This document shows positions 7,923 to 17,030 of a stretch of DNA of 51,203 bases, piece after piece. Location: assembly GCA_028288725.1 (NCBI GenBank), contig JAQGIC010000114.1:1-51203 (forward strand), in the 5' to 3' direction. Source of the stretch: Rhodospirillales bacterium. GTDB taxonomy: Bacteria; Pseudomonadota; Alphaproteobacteria; ATCC43930; CGMCC-115725. The notes below the pieces were generated by a model, which had not been told where the DNA came from, searched no databases, and saw only the letters and a program-made list of their open reading frames with translations. Position 1 is the first letter of the stretch, and each line of letters starts with the position of its first letter. The position numbers and the translations under genes were made by a program.

Positions 7923-8788
7923 GCGCCGCCGAAGCCCAAGCGGCGGTCCCCGTCCGCAAGCCGGGCGATCTGCGCCGGGTGTTGCGGCGCGTCTCCGCCA
8001 AAGTCGGGCTGCTGATCACGGTGATCTTCCTGCTGCTGACCGTGGCGGCCCCGCTGGTGGCGCCCTACGATCCCTACGACCAGGACTTGTCGAGCGCCTT
8101 ATCGGAGCCATCTGCGCAGCATTGGATGGGCGCCGACCAATATGGCCGTGACATGTTCAGCCGCGTGCTCTACGGCACCCGCACGGCATTGCTGGCCGTG
8201 GTGGTCGCGGACGGCCTCGCCCTGGTCCTGGGCTGCGCTGCCGGACTGGTCGCGGGCTTCTTCGGCGGCCGCACCGACGCCGTGATCATGCGGCTGGTCG
8301 ATGTCGTTCTGGCCTTTCCCTACCTGCTGCTGGCGCTCATCATCGTGGCGGCGCTGGGTCCCGGTCTCACCAATTCCATGATCGCCATCGGCATCGTCTA
8401 TACGCCGCAGTATGCCCGGTTGATCCGCGGTCAGGTGCTGGCGATCCGCCACGCGGACTTTGTGCGGGCGGCCCGCGCGCTCGGCGCCTCGCGCGTCCGG
8501 ATCATGCTGCGCCATGTCCTGCCGAACAGCATCACGCCGATCCTGGTGATGGCGACCCTGCAGGCGGGATCCGTGGTGGTCGAGACCGCGGGCCTGTCGT
8601 TCCTCGGCTTGGGCGCACAGCCCCCCTCGCCCGATTGGGGCGCGCTGCTGGCCGACGGCCAGAGCTATTTCCTCACCGCCTGGTGGATCGCGACGTTCCC
8701 CGGGTTGGCGATCTTCCTCGTCGTGCTGGGATTCAATTTGTTGGGCGACGCGTTCCGCGACCATTTCGATCCGCGACGGGCCTCATGA
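7919..8788 (+). CDS. dppC: Dipeptide/oligopeptide-type ABC transporter permease, DppC-like
   Basis: This 289-residue permease starts at GTG 7919 inside the dppB stop (GTGA overlap). It has an N-terminal OppC-type leader helix (VGLLITVIFLLLTVAAPLVAP), then the conserved HWMGADQYGRDMFSRVLYGTR. The EAA loop is ADFVRAARALGASRVRIMLRHVLPN, followed by ETAGLSFLGLGAQPPSPDWG and the C-terminal LLGDAFRDHFDPR. All are hallmarks of DppC/OppC. It pairs with DppB in the membrane and overlaps the next ATPase gene by ATGA. Confidence 0.93.
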   Translation: MSAAEAQAAVPVRKPGDLRRVLRRVSAKVGLLITVIFLLLTVAAPLVAPYDPYDQDLSSALSEPSAQHWMGADQYGRDMFSRVLYGTRTALLAVVVADGLALVLGCAAGLVAGFFGGRTDAVIMRLVDVVLAFPYLLLALIIVAALGPGLTNSMIAIGIVYTPQYARLIRGQVLAIRHADFVRAARALGASRVRIMLRHVLPNSITPILVMATLQAGSVVVETAGLSFLGLGAQPPSPDWGALLADGQSYFLTAWWIATFPGLAIFLVVLGFNLLGDAFRDHFDPRRAS

Positions 8789-9798
8789 GCGCACCTTTGC
8801 TGCAGGTGCGCGACCTGCGCGTCGATTTCACCGGCGAGGCCGGTACGGTTTCGGCCGTGGCGGGCGTATCCTTCACCGTCGACCGCGGGGAGACGCTGGT
8901 CATCGTCGGCGAATCCGGCTCCGGCAAATCCGTGACCAGCCTCGCGCTCATGGGACTGGTACCGCAGCCGCCGGGACGGATCGCCGGCGGCGAGATCCTG
9001 TTTCGGGCCCGCGACGGACGGACGCTCGACCTGGCGCGCGCCGACGCGCGCACGATGCAGCAGCTGCGCGGCGCCGAGATCGCGATGATCTTTCAGGAGC
9101 CGATGAGCGCGCTCAATCCGGTCTATACCATCGGCGAGCAGATCGTCGAAACGGTGCGGCTGCATGAACCGCTCGGCCGACGGGCCGCCCGCGCCCGCGC
9201 GCTCGAAATGCTCGAATGGCTGGGCGTGCCGGATCCGCAGCGCCGGATCGACGCCTATCCGCACGAATTATCTGGCGGCCTCAGGCAACGGGCGATGATC
9301 GCGATGGCGCTCTCCTGCCGCCCGTCGCTGCTGATCGCGGACGAGCCGACGACCGCGCTCGACGTCACCGTCCAGGCGCAGATCCTGGACCTGATCCGGC
9401 GGCTGCAGGCGGAGCTGTCGATGGGCGTCATCTTCATCACCCATAACCTGGGCGTGGCCGCCGAGATCGCCGACCGCATCCTGGTCATGTATGCCGGCCA
9501 GATGGTGGAAGCCGGCCCGACCCGGACGATCTTCCGGCAGACCCGCATGCCCTATACGCAAGGCCTGCTGAACTCCGTGCCGCGCCTCGGCATGGACCGC
9601 GATGCCGGCCCCCTGCCCGCCATTCCCGGCAACGTCCCCAATCTCGCCGCGCGGCCGGCGGGCTGCGCGTTCCATCCCCGCTGCCGCCACGTCCGCCCGC
9701 AGCCCTGCCTCGACCGTGTCCCCGACCTGGAGGACTGCGGCGACGACCATCTGGTACGCTGCGCGCGCTGGCGCGAGATCGCGGGCGAACCGGCATGA
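8785..9798 (+). CDS. dppD: Dipeptide-type ABC transporter ATPase, DppD-like
   Basis: This 337-residue ATPase energises the importer. It has Walker A GESGSGKS (about 42-49), Q-loop [17 protein letters not shown], signature LSGGLRQR, Walker [13 protein letters not shown] and the switch His in ITHNLGV. The C-terminal oligopeptide/dipeptide extension carries the Cys-rich GCAFHPRC...C segment seen in DppD proteins, which can hold an iron-sulfur cluster in some relatives. ATG 8785 overlaps the dppC stop (ATGA); the frame is open further upstream, but that text lies inside dppC. Confidence 0.94.
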   Translation: MSAPLLQVRDLRVDFTGEAGTVSAVAGVSFTVDRGETLVIVGESGSGKSVTSLALMGLVPQPPGRIAGGEILFRARDGRTLDLARADARTMQQLRGAEIAMIFQEPMSALNPVYTIGEQIVETVRLHEPLGRRAARARALEMLEWLGVPDPQRRIDAYPHELSGGLRQRAMIAMALSCRPSLLIADEPTTALDVTVQAQILDLIRRLQAELSMGVIFITHNLGVAAEIADRILVMYAGQMVEAGPTRTIFRQTRMPYTQGLLNSVPRLGMDRDAGPLPAIPGNVPNLAARPAGCAFHPRCRHVRPQPCLDRVPDLEDCGDDHLVRCARWREIAGEPA

Positions 9799-10766
9799 CG
9801 GCGCTGCTCGAGGTCGACGGGCTGGTCCGGCATTTCCCGACCGCGGGCAGGTGGCTCCGCGCCGGACCCCCGCTGCGCGCGGTCTCCGGCGTGTCCTTTT
9901 CCATCGAACCGGGCGAAGTCCTGGGGCTGGTCGGCGAATCCGGCTCCGGCAAGAGCACGATCGGCAATCTGGTGCTGCGGCTCGACGAACCGACCGCCGG
10001 GCGCATCCTGTTCGACGGCCAGGACATCACTCACGCACCGGAGGCGGCGCTTGGCAGCGTCCGGCGGCGAGCCCAGCCGATCTTCCAGGATCCGTTCGGC
10101 TCGCTCGACCCGCGCATGACGGTCGAGCAGATCGTGGCCGAGGCGCTGCTGATCCACCGTGCGGTTCAGGGCAAGGCGGCGCGGCGGGATCGGGTCGTGG
10201 AATTGCTGGAGATGGTAGGACTGGGCACCGACCATCTCCAGCGCTTTCCGCACCAATTCTCCGGCGGCCAGCGCCAGCGCATCGGCATCGCCCGGGCGCT
10301 GGCGGTGAAGCCGGAGCTGATCGTGGCCGACGAGCCGGTCTCGGCACTCGACGTGTCGATCCAGGCCCAGATCGTCAACCTGTTGCGCGACCTGCAGCGC
10401 CGGCTGGGCTTGGCCATGATCTTCATCTCGCACGACTTGGCCGTCGTGGAATACATCGCCGACCGTGTCGCCGTGCTCTATCTGGGACGGATCATGGAGA
10501 TCGCCCCGGCGCGCGACATCATCCGCGCGCCCAAGCATCCCTATACGCAGGCCCTGCTGTCGGCCGTGCCCGAGCCCGATCCCGACGCCAAGCGCCGCCG
10601 GATCGTGCTCCAGGGCGACCTGCCGAGCCCGATGGCCCCGCCGTCCGGCTGCGTCTTCCGGACCCGCTGCCCCTACGCCATCCCGGCCTGCGCCGAGACG
10701 GTGCCGGATCTGGGCGAAATCGCCCCCGGCCATCGGACCGCCTGCATCCGCGCCGACATCCTGTAG
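9795..10766 (+). CDS. dppF: Dipeptide-type ABC transporter ATPase, DppF-like
   Basis: This 323-residue second ATPase of the importer overlaps dppD by ATGA. Visible motifs are Walker [11 protein letters not shown]-loop [22 protein letters not shown], signature [15 protein letters not shown], Walker [13 protein letters not shown] and [14 protein letters not shown]. The C-terminal [12 protein letters not shown] segment is typical of OppF/DppF. The operon ends here: the next gene, a substrate-binding protein, is convergent only 34 bases away. A minimal GCGG/CCGC hairpin follows the stop, too weak to call a terminator. Confidence 0.94.
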   Translation: MTALLEVDGLVRHFPTAGRWLRAGPPLRAVSGVSFSIEPGEVLGLVGESGSGKSTIGNLVLRLDEPTAGRILFDGQDITHAPEAALGSVRRRAQPIFQDPFGSLDPRMTVEQIVAEALLIHRAVQGKAARRDRVVELLEMVGLGTDHLQRFPHQFSGGQRQRIGIARALAVKPELIVADEPVSALDVSIQAQIVNLLRDLQRRLGLAMIFISHDLAVVEYIADRVAVLYLGRIMEIAPARDIIRAPKHPYTQALLSAVPEPDPDAKRRRIVLQGDLPSPMAPPSGCVFRTRCPYAIPACAETVPDLGEIAPGHRTACIRADIL

Positions 10767-10800
10767 CGGAAAGCCGCCACAGGATGGGCCGCGGACGGGG

Positions 10801-12357
10801 CTATTGCAGCGAGACGTTCTCCATGCCGAAGAACATCTGCGTCGGGTTGAGCTCGTAGCCCTTCACTTCCTTGCGGATGGCCCGGATCTGCAGCGTCGAA
10901 TTGATGAAGATCCAAGGCGCGTCGTCCATCACGATCTTCTGGGCCTTCTGGTAGATCTCCGCCCGCTTGGCCTGGTCGGAGACGACGAGCGCCTGCGACA
11001 GCAGCGTCTCGAAATCGGGATTCTTGTAGCGGGACCAGTTCACGACCGGGATGTTCTTCGCACTCCACAATTCGCTGAGAAAATTGTCGGGATCCCCGTT
11101 GTCGCCGGTCCAGCCTTCCATCATCAGCCCCTTGTAGGTGCCGGAACGGACGGAGGAGAAATAGGCGCCGACCTCGAGCTGATGGACCGAGGCGTCGATG
11201 CCGACCTTCTTCAGATAGCCCTGGATCGCGATCGCCAGGTTCGGGCCGGCGGGATTGTAGCCGCGGGGCGAATTATAGGTCAGGAGCTCGACCTGGGTGC
11301 CGGGCTTCACCCCGGCCTCCTTCAGGAGCGCCTGGGCCTTGGCGACGTCGTAGGGATAGCCCGGCAGGCTCTTGTCGAAGCCCCATTGCGCCGCCGGCAG
11401 CGGCGAGGTCAGCGGCACCGCCAGACTCGAGAATAGCGCCTTGTTGATCGCATCCTTGTCGATCGCATAGTTCAGCGCTTGGCGGACGCGCTTGTCGTCG
11501 AACGGCGGGACGTCGACCGGCAGCGCCACGCCGGAAACGGCGAGACCCGGCTGCGTCAGCAGCGTGATGTTGGCGTCGGCCTTGATCGCCGGCACCGCCT
11601 GGGTGCCGAGGTCGGCCAGGATCTGGATCTCGCCCCGCTTCAACGAAAGCACGGCCGCCTGCGGATCGGGCAATTCCTTGAAGATCAGATGATCGACCTT
11701 CGGTTTGCCGCCCCAATAGCTCGGGTTCGCGTCGAGGATGATCGAATCGCGCTGGCGCCATTCGCGCAGCACGAACGGACCGCTGCCGACCGGATGGTTG
11801 CGATAGTCCTTGCCCCATTTGGCCGCCGCGGCCGGGCTCACCAGCCCGTTCCACACCATGCCGAGGCTGCTGAGGAACGGTGCCGACGGCTGCTTGAACT
11901 TGAACTCGACCGTGTTGTCGTCGACGGCGCGATAGCTGGCGACGTCGCCATAGGTGAAGTCGATGTACCCCTCGACCGGGCCGGTATTGTAGATGTACTC
12001 GGGGCTGGCCTTGTTGAGCAGGCGGTCGACGTTCCAGATCACCGCCTTCGCGTCCAGCGGCGTGCCGTCGCTGAACTGCGCGCCATGGCGCAGATGGAAC
12101 GTGTAGGTCAGGCCGTCGGCCGACGTCTCCCAGCTCTCGGCGATGCCGGGGGCCGCTTCCGTGGTGCCCGGCTTGTAGCGCACCAGGCTGTCGTAGACGG
12201 TCGACATGATGAAGCCCGAGGTATTGTTCTCGACCGCCTCTGGATCGAGACCCGTCGGATCGGCGGCGATGCCGACCACCAGCGTGGTGTCCGCGTGCGC
12301 CACTCCCGATCCGGCCGCGACCGCCAGGACCGCTGCCGCGATAAGCGTTGATTTCAT
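10801..12357 (-). CDS. Periplasmic peptide/nickel-type ABC substrate-binding protein (SBP_bac_5)
   Basis: This 518-residue family-5 binding protein would deliver substrate to DppBCDF. It has a Sec signal peptide with cleavage predicted after AHA at residue 22. Next come the domain hallmarks: an early GLDPEAVENNTSGFIMSTVYDSLVRY, the APGIAESWETSADGLTYTFHLRHGAQFSDGTPLDAKAV block that is the family signature, and VRQALNYAIDKDAI in the second lobe. The start follows AGGGGGG a few bases upstream. It is transcribed toward dppF, an unusual orientation, because most systems have the binding protein gene first in the operon. The ligand is unknown; some members carry sugars, opines or glutathione rather than peptides. 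Confidence 0.92.
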   Translation of the reverse strand: MKSTLIAAAVLAVAAGSGVAHADTTLVVGIAADPTGLDPEAVENNTSGFIMSTVYDSLVRYKPGTTEAAPGIAESWETSADGLTYTFHLRHGAQFSDGTPLDAKAVIWNVDRLLNKASPEYIYNTGPVEGYIDFTYGDVASYRAVDDNTVEFKFKQPSAPFLSSLGMVWNGLVSPAAAAKWGKDYRNHPVGSGPFVLREWRQRDSIILDANPSYWGGKPKVDHLIFKELPDPQAAVLSLKRGEIQILADLGTQAVPAIKADANITLLTQPGLAVSGVALPVDVPPFDDKRVRQALNYAIDKDAINKALFSSLAVPLTSPLPAAQWGFDKSLPGYPYDVAKAQALLKEAGVKPGTQVELLTYNSPRGYNPAGPNLAIAIQGYLKKVGIDASVHQLEVGAYFSSVRSGTYKGLMMEGWTGDNGDPDNFLSELWSAKNIPVVNWSRYKNPDFETLLSQALVVSDQAKRAEIYQKAQKIVMDDAPWIFINSTLQIRAIRKEVKGYELNPTQMFFGMENVSLQ

Positions 12358-12619
12358 GCCAACCCCCCTAAGATTTCCGTGGTCGGTTCGGCCTTTGTCC
12401 AGCTTCGCGCGCGCCGCGAAACATGAACAAGCTCTTCGCCGTACTATAACACTTCAACACGATGAGGCCGTTTTGCCTAGCGCTCCCGACATCAGCCGCG
12501 CCCTCAAATACCGCGCGGACATACAATCCATCGCGGGCGCCGCTTTCCCGGGCGATTGCCTTGAAAGAGGGCATGAATTGCTACTGTTCTAGTCCACCGG
12601 AACGGGCTACGATTCGCGC
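12358..12619. promoter_or_regulatory. Divergent intergenic region between the first binding protein and the gntR gene
   Basis: This gap of 262 bases must contain the promoters of both divergent genes. A TATAGT on the minus strand, within about 12445-12450, could be a -10 for the binding-protein gene but lacks a clear -35. Near the gntR start, GTTC-N10-GAAC is a weak inverted repeat and operator candidate. TTGCCT with TGCTAC 17 bases on is a weak plus-strand promoter. None is strong. Confidence 0.35.
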
Positions 12620-13627
12620 ATGCGCTTTTCCATCGACCGCTCGCTGCCCATCGCTCTTGGCGTGCAACTCCGCGGCCTCATCGAGTACGGCGTTGCGTGC
12701 GGCGAACTCGGCCCGGGCGAGCAGCTTCCTTCGGTGCGCGGCCTCGCCGCAGCACTGGGCGTGGCACCGATGACCGTGGCACAAGTCTACAAGGATCTCC
12801 ATGCCGCCGGCGTCATCCGGACCGAGGCAGGACGCGGCACCTTCGTCGACGACCGCGCGGCGGTCGAGCATCCGATCGGTCGCTTCAGGCGGCGGCTGAA
12901 TGGTCTGGTCGAGGAAGCCGCCGCGCTTGGCATCGGGCGCCGCGAGCTTGTGGCGCTCCTCCAAAACAGTGCCGGTGAGGCCAACCGAAGGGAGACCCGA
13001 CCGGGAAATCGGTCGCTGTCGATCATCTTCGTCGGCCTGTTCGACGAAGCGACGGCGGCCTATGTGGAAGCGATCAGGAACGACCTGCCGGACGGCGAGC
13101 GGATCGCCGCGACCACGATCGCGCGGATCGCCGCCGATCCGGTGGCGCTGGCAGGCGTCCGTGCCGCCGATCTGGTACTGACCTTCACCAATCGGGCGGT
13201 CGAGCTCCGAACGCTGCTGGGCGAACACGCGGCTCCGGTCATGGCTTTGCGTTTCATTCCGTCGGAAACAACCCGTCGGGCGCTGGCCGAACTCGATCCC
13301 CGATGCCGTGTGGGACTGGTATCGACGTTCCCCGAATTCCTGCCGATCATGAAGGCCGGCGTCGGGCGTTTCGCGCCGCACATCACCGCTCCGTCGGCCA
13401 CCGTTCTGGACGATCCGGCGCTGGACGACTTCCTTGCCAAGTGCGACGTCGCCGTCATCGCGACGGGCGCCGAAGCGGCCCTTCGGAAACTCCCTCCGCA
13501 GCTTCATCCGATCCTCTATCGCCATATACCCGACCCGCGCGACGTCGACCGGCTGGTGCTGCCGGCAATCGATCGGCTTCGCCGGCAAGCTCGGGGCTCA
13601 GCTTTGCATCTTCTGGAGACGGCCTAA
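12620..13627 (+). CDS. GntR-family transcriptional regulator with a long C-terminal sensor domain
   Basis: This 335-residue regulator has an N-terminal winged helix of the GntR family (about residues 10-76): GEQLPSVRGLAAALGVAP, then TVAQVYKDLHAAGVIRTEAG and RGTFV. The remaining ~250 residues are not an FCD or UTRA domain that I recognise. Strings such as LSIIFVGLFDEATAAYVEAI and VGLVSTFPEFLPIMKAGV suggest an alternating beta/alpha periplasmic-binding-like sensor, as in some GntR-LacI hybrids; this is inference. Its stop overlaps the start of the creatininase gene (TAATG), so it is co-transcribed with that enzyme and the reductase and probably controls them. The 262-base gap to the divergent binding-protein gene would hold operators for both. 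Confidence 0.85.
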   Translation: MRFSIDRSLPIALGVQLRGLIEYGVACGELGPGEQLPSVRGLAAALGVAPMTVAQVYKDLHAAGVIRTEAGRGTFVDDRAAVEHPIGRFRRRLNGLVEEAAALGIGRRELVALLQNSAGEANRRETRPGNRSLSIIFVGLFDEATAAYVEAIRNDLPDGERIAATTIARIAADPVALAGVRAADLVLTFTNRAVELRTLLGEHAAPVMALRFIPSETTRRALAELDPRCRVGLVSTFPEFLPIMKAGVGRFAPHITAPSATVLDDPALDDFLAKCDVAVIATGAEAALRKLPPQLHPILYRHIPDPRDVDRLVLPAIDRLRRQARGSALHLLETA

Positions 13628-14343
13628 TGCGCATCACCGAAATGAACTGGATGCAGGTGGAAGCCTACCTGAAGCACGATGATCGGGCCGTCGTGCCGCT
13701 CGGCAGCGTCGAGCAGCACGGCTACCTCAGCCTCGGGGTCGATGCGATCCTGGCCGAGCGGATTTCGGTCGAAGCGGCGGCGCCCTCGGGCGTCCCGGTC
13801 TTCCCGACGCTATCCTATGGCATCACGCCCTATTTCAAAGCCTATCCCGGCACGATCTCGCTGCGTATCGACACGCTGCTCGCGCTGGTCCGCGACCTGT
13901 TCGACGGCCTGGAGGCCCAGGGTTTCCGCCGGATCCTGATGGTCAATGGCCATGGCGGCAACAGCCCGGTCCAATCCTTCGTGGCCGAATGGCTGGCCGA
14001 ACATCCGGCGATGTCGGTCAAGTTCCACAATTGGTGGAACGCACCGCGCACCTGGGCCCTGGTCAATGCGACCGATCCGATCGCGAGCCACGCCTCCTGG
14101 ATGGAGAACTTCCCCTGGACCCGGCTCGGCAACGTCGCCCTGCCGCCGGAGCAGAAGCCGATGGTCGCGGTCGACCGGATCCGCCGGTCCACGCCGGCGC
14201 AGGTTCGCGCGCTGCTGGGCGACGGCAACTACGGCGGCTACTACCAGCGCTCCGACGAGGAAATGCTGGCGATCTGGCAGGTCGCGGTCGCGGAGACCCG
14301 AAACCTGATCGATGAGGACTGGTCCCCGGAGGTGCAGCCGTGA
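13627..14343 (+). CDS. Creatininase-family amidohydrolase
   Basis: This 238-residue metal-dependent amide hydrolase belongs to the creatininase/FAPy-deformylase/MftE superfamily. Expected metal ligands are in place: VPLGSVEQHG (Glu29, His31), Asp39 in LGVDA, His109 in MVNGHGGN, and the late SHASWMENF (His155, Glu160). The usual His-Leu-Pro after EQHG is replaced by YLSL, so the active-site rim differs from true creatininases. The frame is open upstream inside gntR; ATG 13627 is chosen for its TAATG overlap. The family opens cyclic amides or cleaves formamides and small amides. Context with peptide importers and deacylases suggests an amide substrate, not necessarily creatinine. Confidence 0.85.
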   Translation: MRITEMNWMQVEAYLKHDDRAVVPLGSVEQHGYLSLGVDAILAERISVEAAAPSGVPVFPTLSYGITPYFKAYPGTISLRIDTLLALVRDLFDGLEAQGFRRILMVNGHGGNSPVQSFVAEWLAEHPAMSVKFHNWWNAPRTWALVNATDPIASHASWMENFPWTRLGNVALPPEQKPMVAVDRIRRSTPAQVRALLGDGNYGGYYQRSDEEMLAIWQVAVAETRNLIDEDWSPEVQP

Positions 14344-15377
14344 GCGTGTCGGCGGAACCCATTCTCGTCTGGGGCGCGGGTGCCATCGGGGGCACCGTCG
14401 GCGCCTATCTCGCGCGGGCCGGTGAAGACATCCTGTTCGTCGATCAGGCGGCCGATCATGTCGCAGCCATGAACCGGACCGGCCTCGCGATCGAAGGACC
14501 GATCGAGACCTTCACGGTCCCGGCGAAGGCCGCGATGCCGGCGGCCGTCACCGGCAAGTTCCGGCGCATCTTCCTCTGCGTGAAGGCGCACCATACCGCC
14601 GGCGCCGTCGCGGCGCTGGCGCCGCACCTGGCCGACGACGGGGTCGTCGTCTCGCTGCAGAACGGTCTCAACGAGCGGGTCATCGCCGCCGCCGTCGGCC
14701 AGTCCCGCACAATCGGGGCCTTCGTCAATTTCGGCGCCGACTATCTGGAGCCGGGCCGCATCCTCTACGGCGGCCGCGGCGCCTTCGTGCTGGGAGAGCT
14801 CGACGGGACGAAGTCGCCGCGCGTCGATGCGCTCGCCCGCCTGATCGCACCGTTCGAGCCGAATGTCGTCGTGACCGACAACATCTGGGGCTATCTCTGG
14901 GGCAAGCTCGGCTACGGCGCACTGCTGTTCGCGACAGCGCTGACCGACGATTCGATCGCCGACGTCTTCGCGATGCCGCGCTATCGCCCCATCCTGACGG
15001 CGCTCGCCTCGGAAATCGTTGCGGTAACGGATGCGCTCGGCATCCATTCGGAGGGTTTCAACGGCTTCGATCCAGCGGCATTCCGGCCCGGCGCGCCCGC
15101 CGGTGCCGCCGACCGGTCGTTCGAGACGATGGAGGCGCACAACCGGCGTTCGGCCAAATCGCACAGCGGCATCTGGCGCGACCTGGCCGTGCGCAAGCGC
15201 AAGACGGAGGTGGATCCTCAGATCGGGCCGATCGTCGAGGAAGGCGACCGCCTGGGCTTGGCGACGCCGATCACCGCGGCGCTCATCCATCTCATTCATG
15301 AAATCGAGGAGGGACGGCGGCCGCTGGCCCTCGACACGCTGGACGCCCTCGATACCGTGAGCGGCGACCGGTCATGA
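14340..15377 (+). CDS. 2-dehydropantoate 2-reductase (ketopantoate reductase)-family protein
   Basis: This 345-residue NAD(P)-dependent oxidoreductase starts at GTG 14340 in a GTGA overlap with the creatininase gene. The Rossmann motif GAGAIGG is at residues 12-18. The family strings FLCVKAHHTAGAVAALAPHL and VVSLQNGLNE follow, then the C-terminal helical domain with WGKLGYGALLFATAL and IVEEGDRLGLATPITAAL. It is longer than PanE (about 300). Placed in a catabolic trio, it is more likely a 2-oxo/hydroxy-acid dehydrogenase of that pathway than the pantothenate enzyme. Its stop overlaps the ATG of a five-codon frame (15374), possibly the scar of a lost downstream gene. Confidence 0.82.
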   Translation: MSVSAEPILVWGAGAIGGTVGAYLARAGEDILFVDQAADHVAAMNRTGLAIEGPIETFTVPAKAAMPAAVTGKFRRIFLCVKAHHTAGAVAALAPHLADDGVVVSLQNGLNERVIAAAVGQSRTIGAFVNFGADYLEPGRILYGGRGAFVLGELDGTKSPRVDALARLIAPFEPNVVVTDNIWGYLWGKLGYGALLFATALTDDSIADVFAMPRYRPILTALASEIVAVTDALGIHSEGFNGFDPAAFRPGAPAGAADRSFETMEAHNRRSAKSHSGIWRDLAVRKRKTEVDPQIGPIVEEGDRLGLATPITAALIHLIHEIEEGRRPLALDTLDALDTVSGDRS

Positions 15378-15423
15378 GCGCCGCCCGCTAAGGCTTCGCC
15401 GGACAGACGGTTCCGGTACCGGC

Positions 15424-15452
15424 TTGCTCGCACGCCGGCCGTCTCCTATCGT
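15424..15452 (+). promoter_or_regulatory. Candidate promoter for the second binding-protein gene
   Basis: TTGCTC (15424-15429) and TATCGT (15447-15452) are separated by 17 bases and lie about 43 bases before the start codon, in the 117-base gap after the reductase gene. The match to sigma-70 consensus is fair only. Confidence 0.35.
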
Positions 15453-15494
15453 CGATTTATCGGTGTTTTCGAATTTTCGGAGGACAAAGGGCAA

Positions 15495-17021
15495 ATGCGA
15501 TCGATTTCCCGGATCCGCGGCGCACTCATGGTCGCCGGCATGGCACTCGCGACGGCGGGCTCCGCATTCGCGCAGCAATCGGCCGATACGCTGAGGATCA
15601 CGTGGCGCGATGCCATTCCCGATGTCGATCCCTATTACAACTCCCAGCGCACGGGCATGGTCCTGGCCTTCGAGGCTTGGGACGGCCTAGTCTATAAGGA
15701 TCCCGACACCCAGGAGATCAAGCCCGCACTGGCGACGTCCTGGAAGCAGGTGGACGACACCACGATCGAGTTCGCGCTCCGGCAGGGCGTGACGTTCCAG
15801 AACGGCGATCCGTTCACCGCCGATGATGTGGTCTACACGATCAACGACATCATCACCGACAAGCAGGTCGCGATACCGAGCTACTACACCTTCCTCGCCG
15901 GTGCCGAGAAGATCGACGATTATCACGTGCGGCTCAAGCTGAAGGCCGTCTACCCCGCCGCCCTGGAAACCCTGGCGATGGTCACGCCGATCTGGCCGAA
16001 GGCTTATCGCGAGAAGGTCGGCGCGGACCAGTATGCCCGCGCACCGATCGGTACCGGCCCTTATAAGATCACCAAGGTCGACGGCACGACCGAGATCGAT
16101 CTGGAGCGGTACGACGGCTATTACGCCGGCGGCCCCAAGGGTCACCCCGCCATCCGCTATATCAAGATCCATGAAGTGCCGGACGCCACGACCGAGATGA
16201 CCGAGCTGCTGGGCGGACGGACCGACTGGATCTGGGGCTTCAATTCGGACCAATACGCCAATGTCGCCCGGATGCCGACGCTGCAGGCGCTGCGCTCGGC
16301 GACGATGCGGGTCTATTTCATGACCATCGACGCCGCCGGCCGCACCGGTGCCGACAATCCGCTGACCAAGGTCAAAGTGCGGCAGGCGATCCTCTATGCG
16401 ATCGACCGCGCCACCATGGCGAAGCAACTGATCCAGGGCGATTCCCAGGTCATCGACACGCCTTGCTTCCACACCCAGTTCGGCTGCGACACGGCGGCGG
16501 CGGTCAAATATCCCTACGATCCGGCGAAGGCGAAGCAGCTCCTGGCCGAAGCCGGATATCCGAACGGCTTCGATACCGAACTCGTGTCCTACACCGCCCC
16601 GCAGATCGGCGCCGCGATCCAGAACTACCTCAAGGCCGTCGGCATCAACCTGCGCGTCCAGCAACTGCAGATCGGCGCCGCCATCCAACTGGCGGAAGCC
16701 GGCAAGGCGCCGCTTTATGCCGGCAGCTGGGGCAGCAATTCCATCAGCGATACGTCGGCCTTCATGCCGTATTTCCTCGGCGGCGGCCTCGATGATTACG
16801 CCCGCGATCCGGATGTGCAGAAGCTGCTGCAGGAGGCGGGTTCCCATACGGATCCGGCGTTGCGCCGCAAGGCCTACAGCGAGGCGATCCGTCTGGTGAC
16901 CGAGCGCGTCGACTTCATACCGCTGTTCAACGACGCCCGGACCATCGGCTTTTCCAAGCAGCTGAATTTCCGGACATTCACCGACGACCTGCCGCGCTTC
17001 TACCTGTCCAGCTGGAAATAA
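15495..17021 (+). CDS. Periplasmic peptide/nickel-type ABC substrate-binding protein (SBP_bac_5), second system
   Basis: This 508-residue binding protein has a Sec signal peptide cleaved after AFA (residue 26). Family features are an early DPYYNSQRTGMVLAFEAWDG, the EIKPALATSWKQVDDTTIEF/QGVTFQNGDPFTADDVVY signature block, IGTGPYKI, and VRQAILYAIDRATM in the second lobe. GGAGGACAAAGG precedes the ATG. It is convergent with its presumed transporter (minus strand, 17038-20811) and shares a hairpin terminator with it. It differs clearly from the first binding protein (10801-12357), so the two systems probably carry different ligands. Cys within FHTQFGCD and another nearby could form a disulfide. 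Confidence 0.92.
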   Translation: MRSISRIRGALMVAGMALATAGSAFAQQSADTLRITWRDAIPDVDPYYNSQRTGMVLAFEAWDGLVYKDPDTQEIKPALATSWKQVDDTTIEFALRQGVTFQNGDPFTADDVVYTINDIITDKQVAIPSYYTFLAGAEKIDDYHVRLKLKAVYPAALETLAMVTPIWPKAYREKVGADQYARAPIGTGPYKITKVDGTTEIDLERYDGYYAGGPKGHPAIRYIKIHEVPDATTEMTELLGGRTDWIWGFNSDQYANVARMPTLQALRSATMRVYFMTIDAAGRTGADNPLTKVKVRQAILYAIDRATMAKQLIQGDSQVIDTPCFHTQFGCDTAAAVKYPYDPAKAKQLLAEAGYPNGFDTELVSYTAPQIGAAIQNYLKAVGINLRVQQLQIGAAIQLAEAGKAPLYAGSWGSNSISDTSAFMPYFLGGGLDDYARDPDVQKLLQEAGSHTDPALRRKAYSEAIRLVTERVDFIPLFNDARTIGFSKQLNFRTFTDDLPRFYLSSWK

Positions 17022-17030
17022 CGCATCGGT

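Noticed and set aside
10767-10800. Hairpin between dppF and the convergent binding-protein gene
   Set aside because: Only a 4-bp stem and no T-run on either strand.
15374-15391. A five-codon frame (MSAAR) overlapping the reductase stop by ATGA
   Set aside because: Too short to call a gene; mentioned only as a possible scar of a lost downstream gene.
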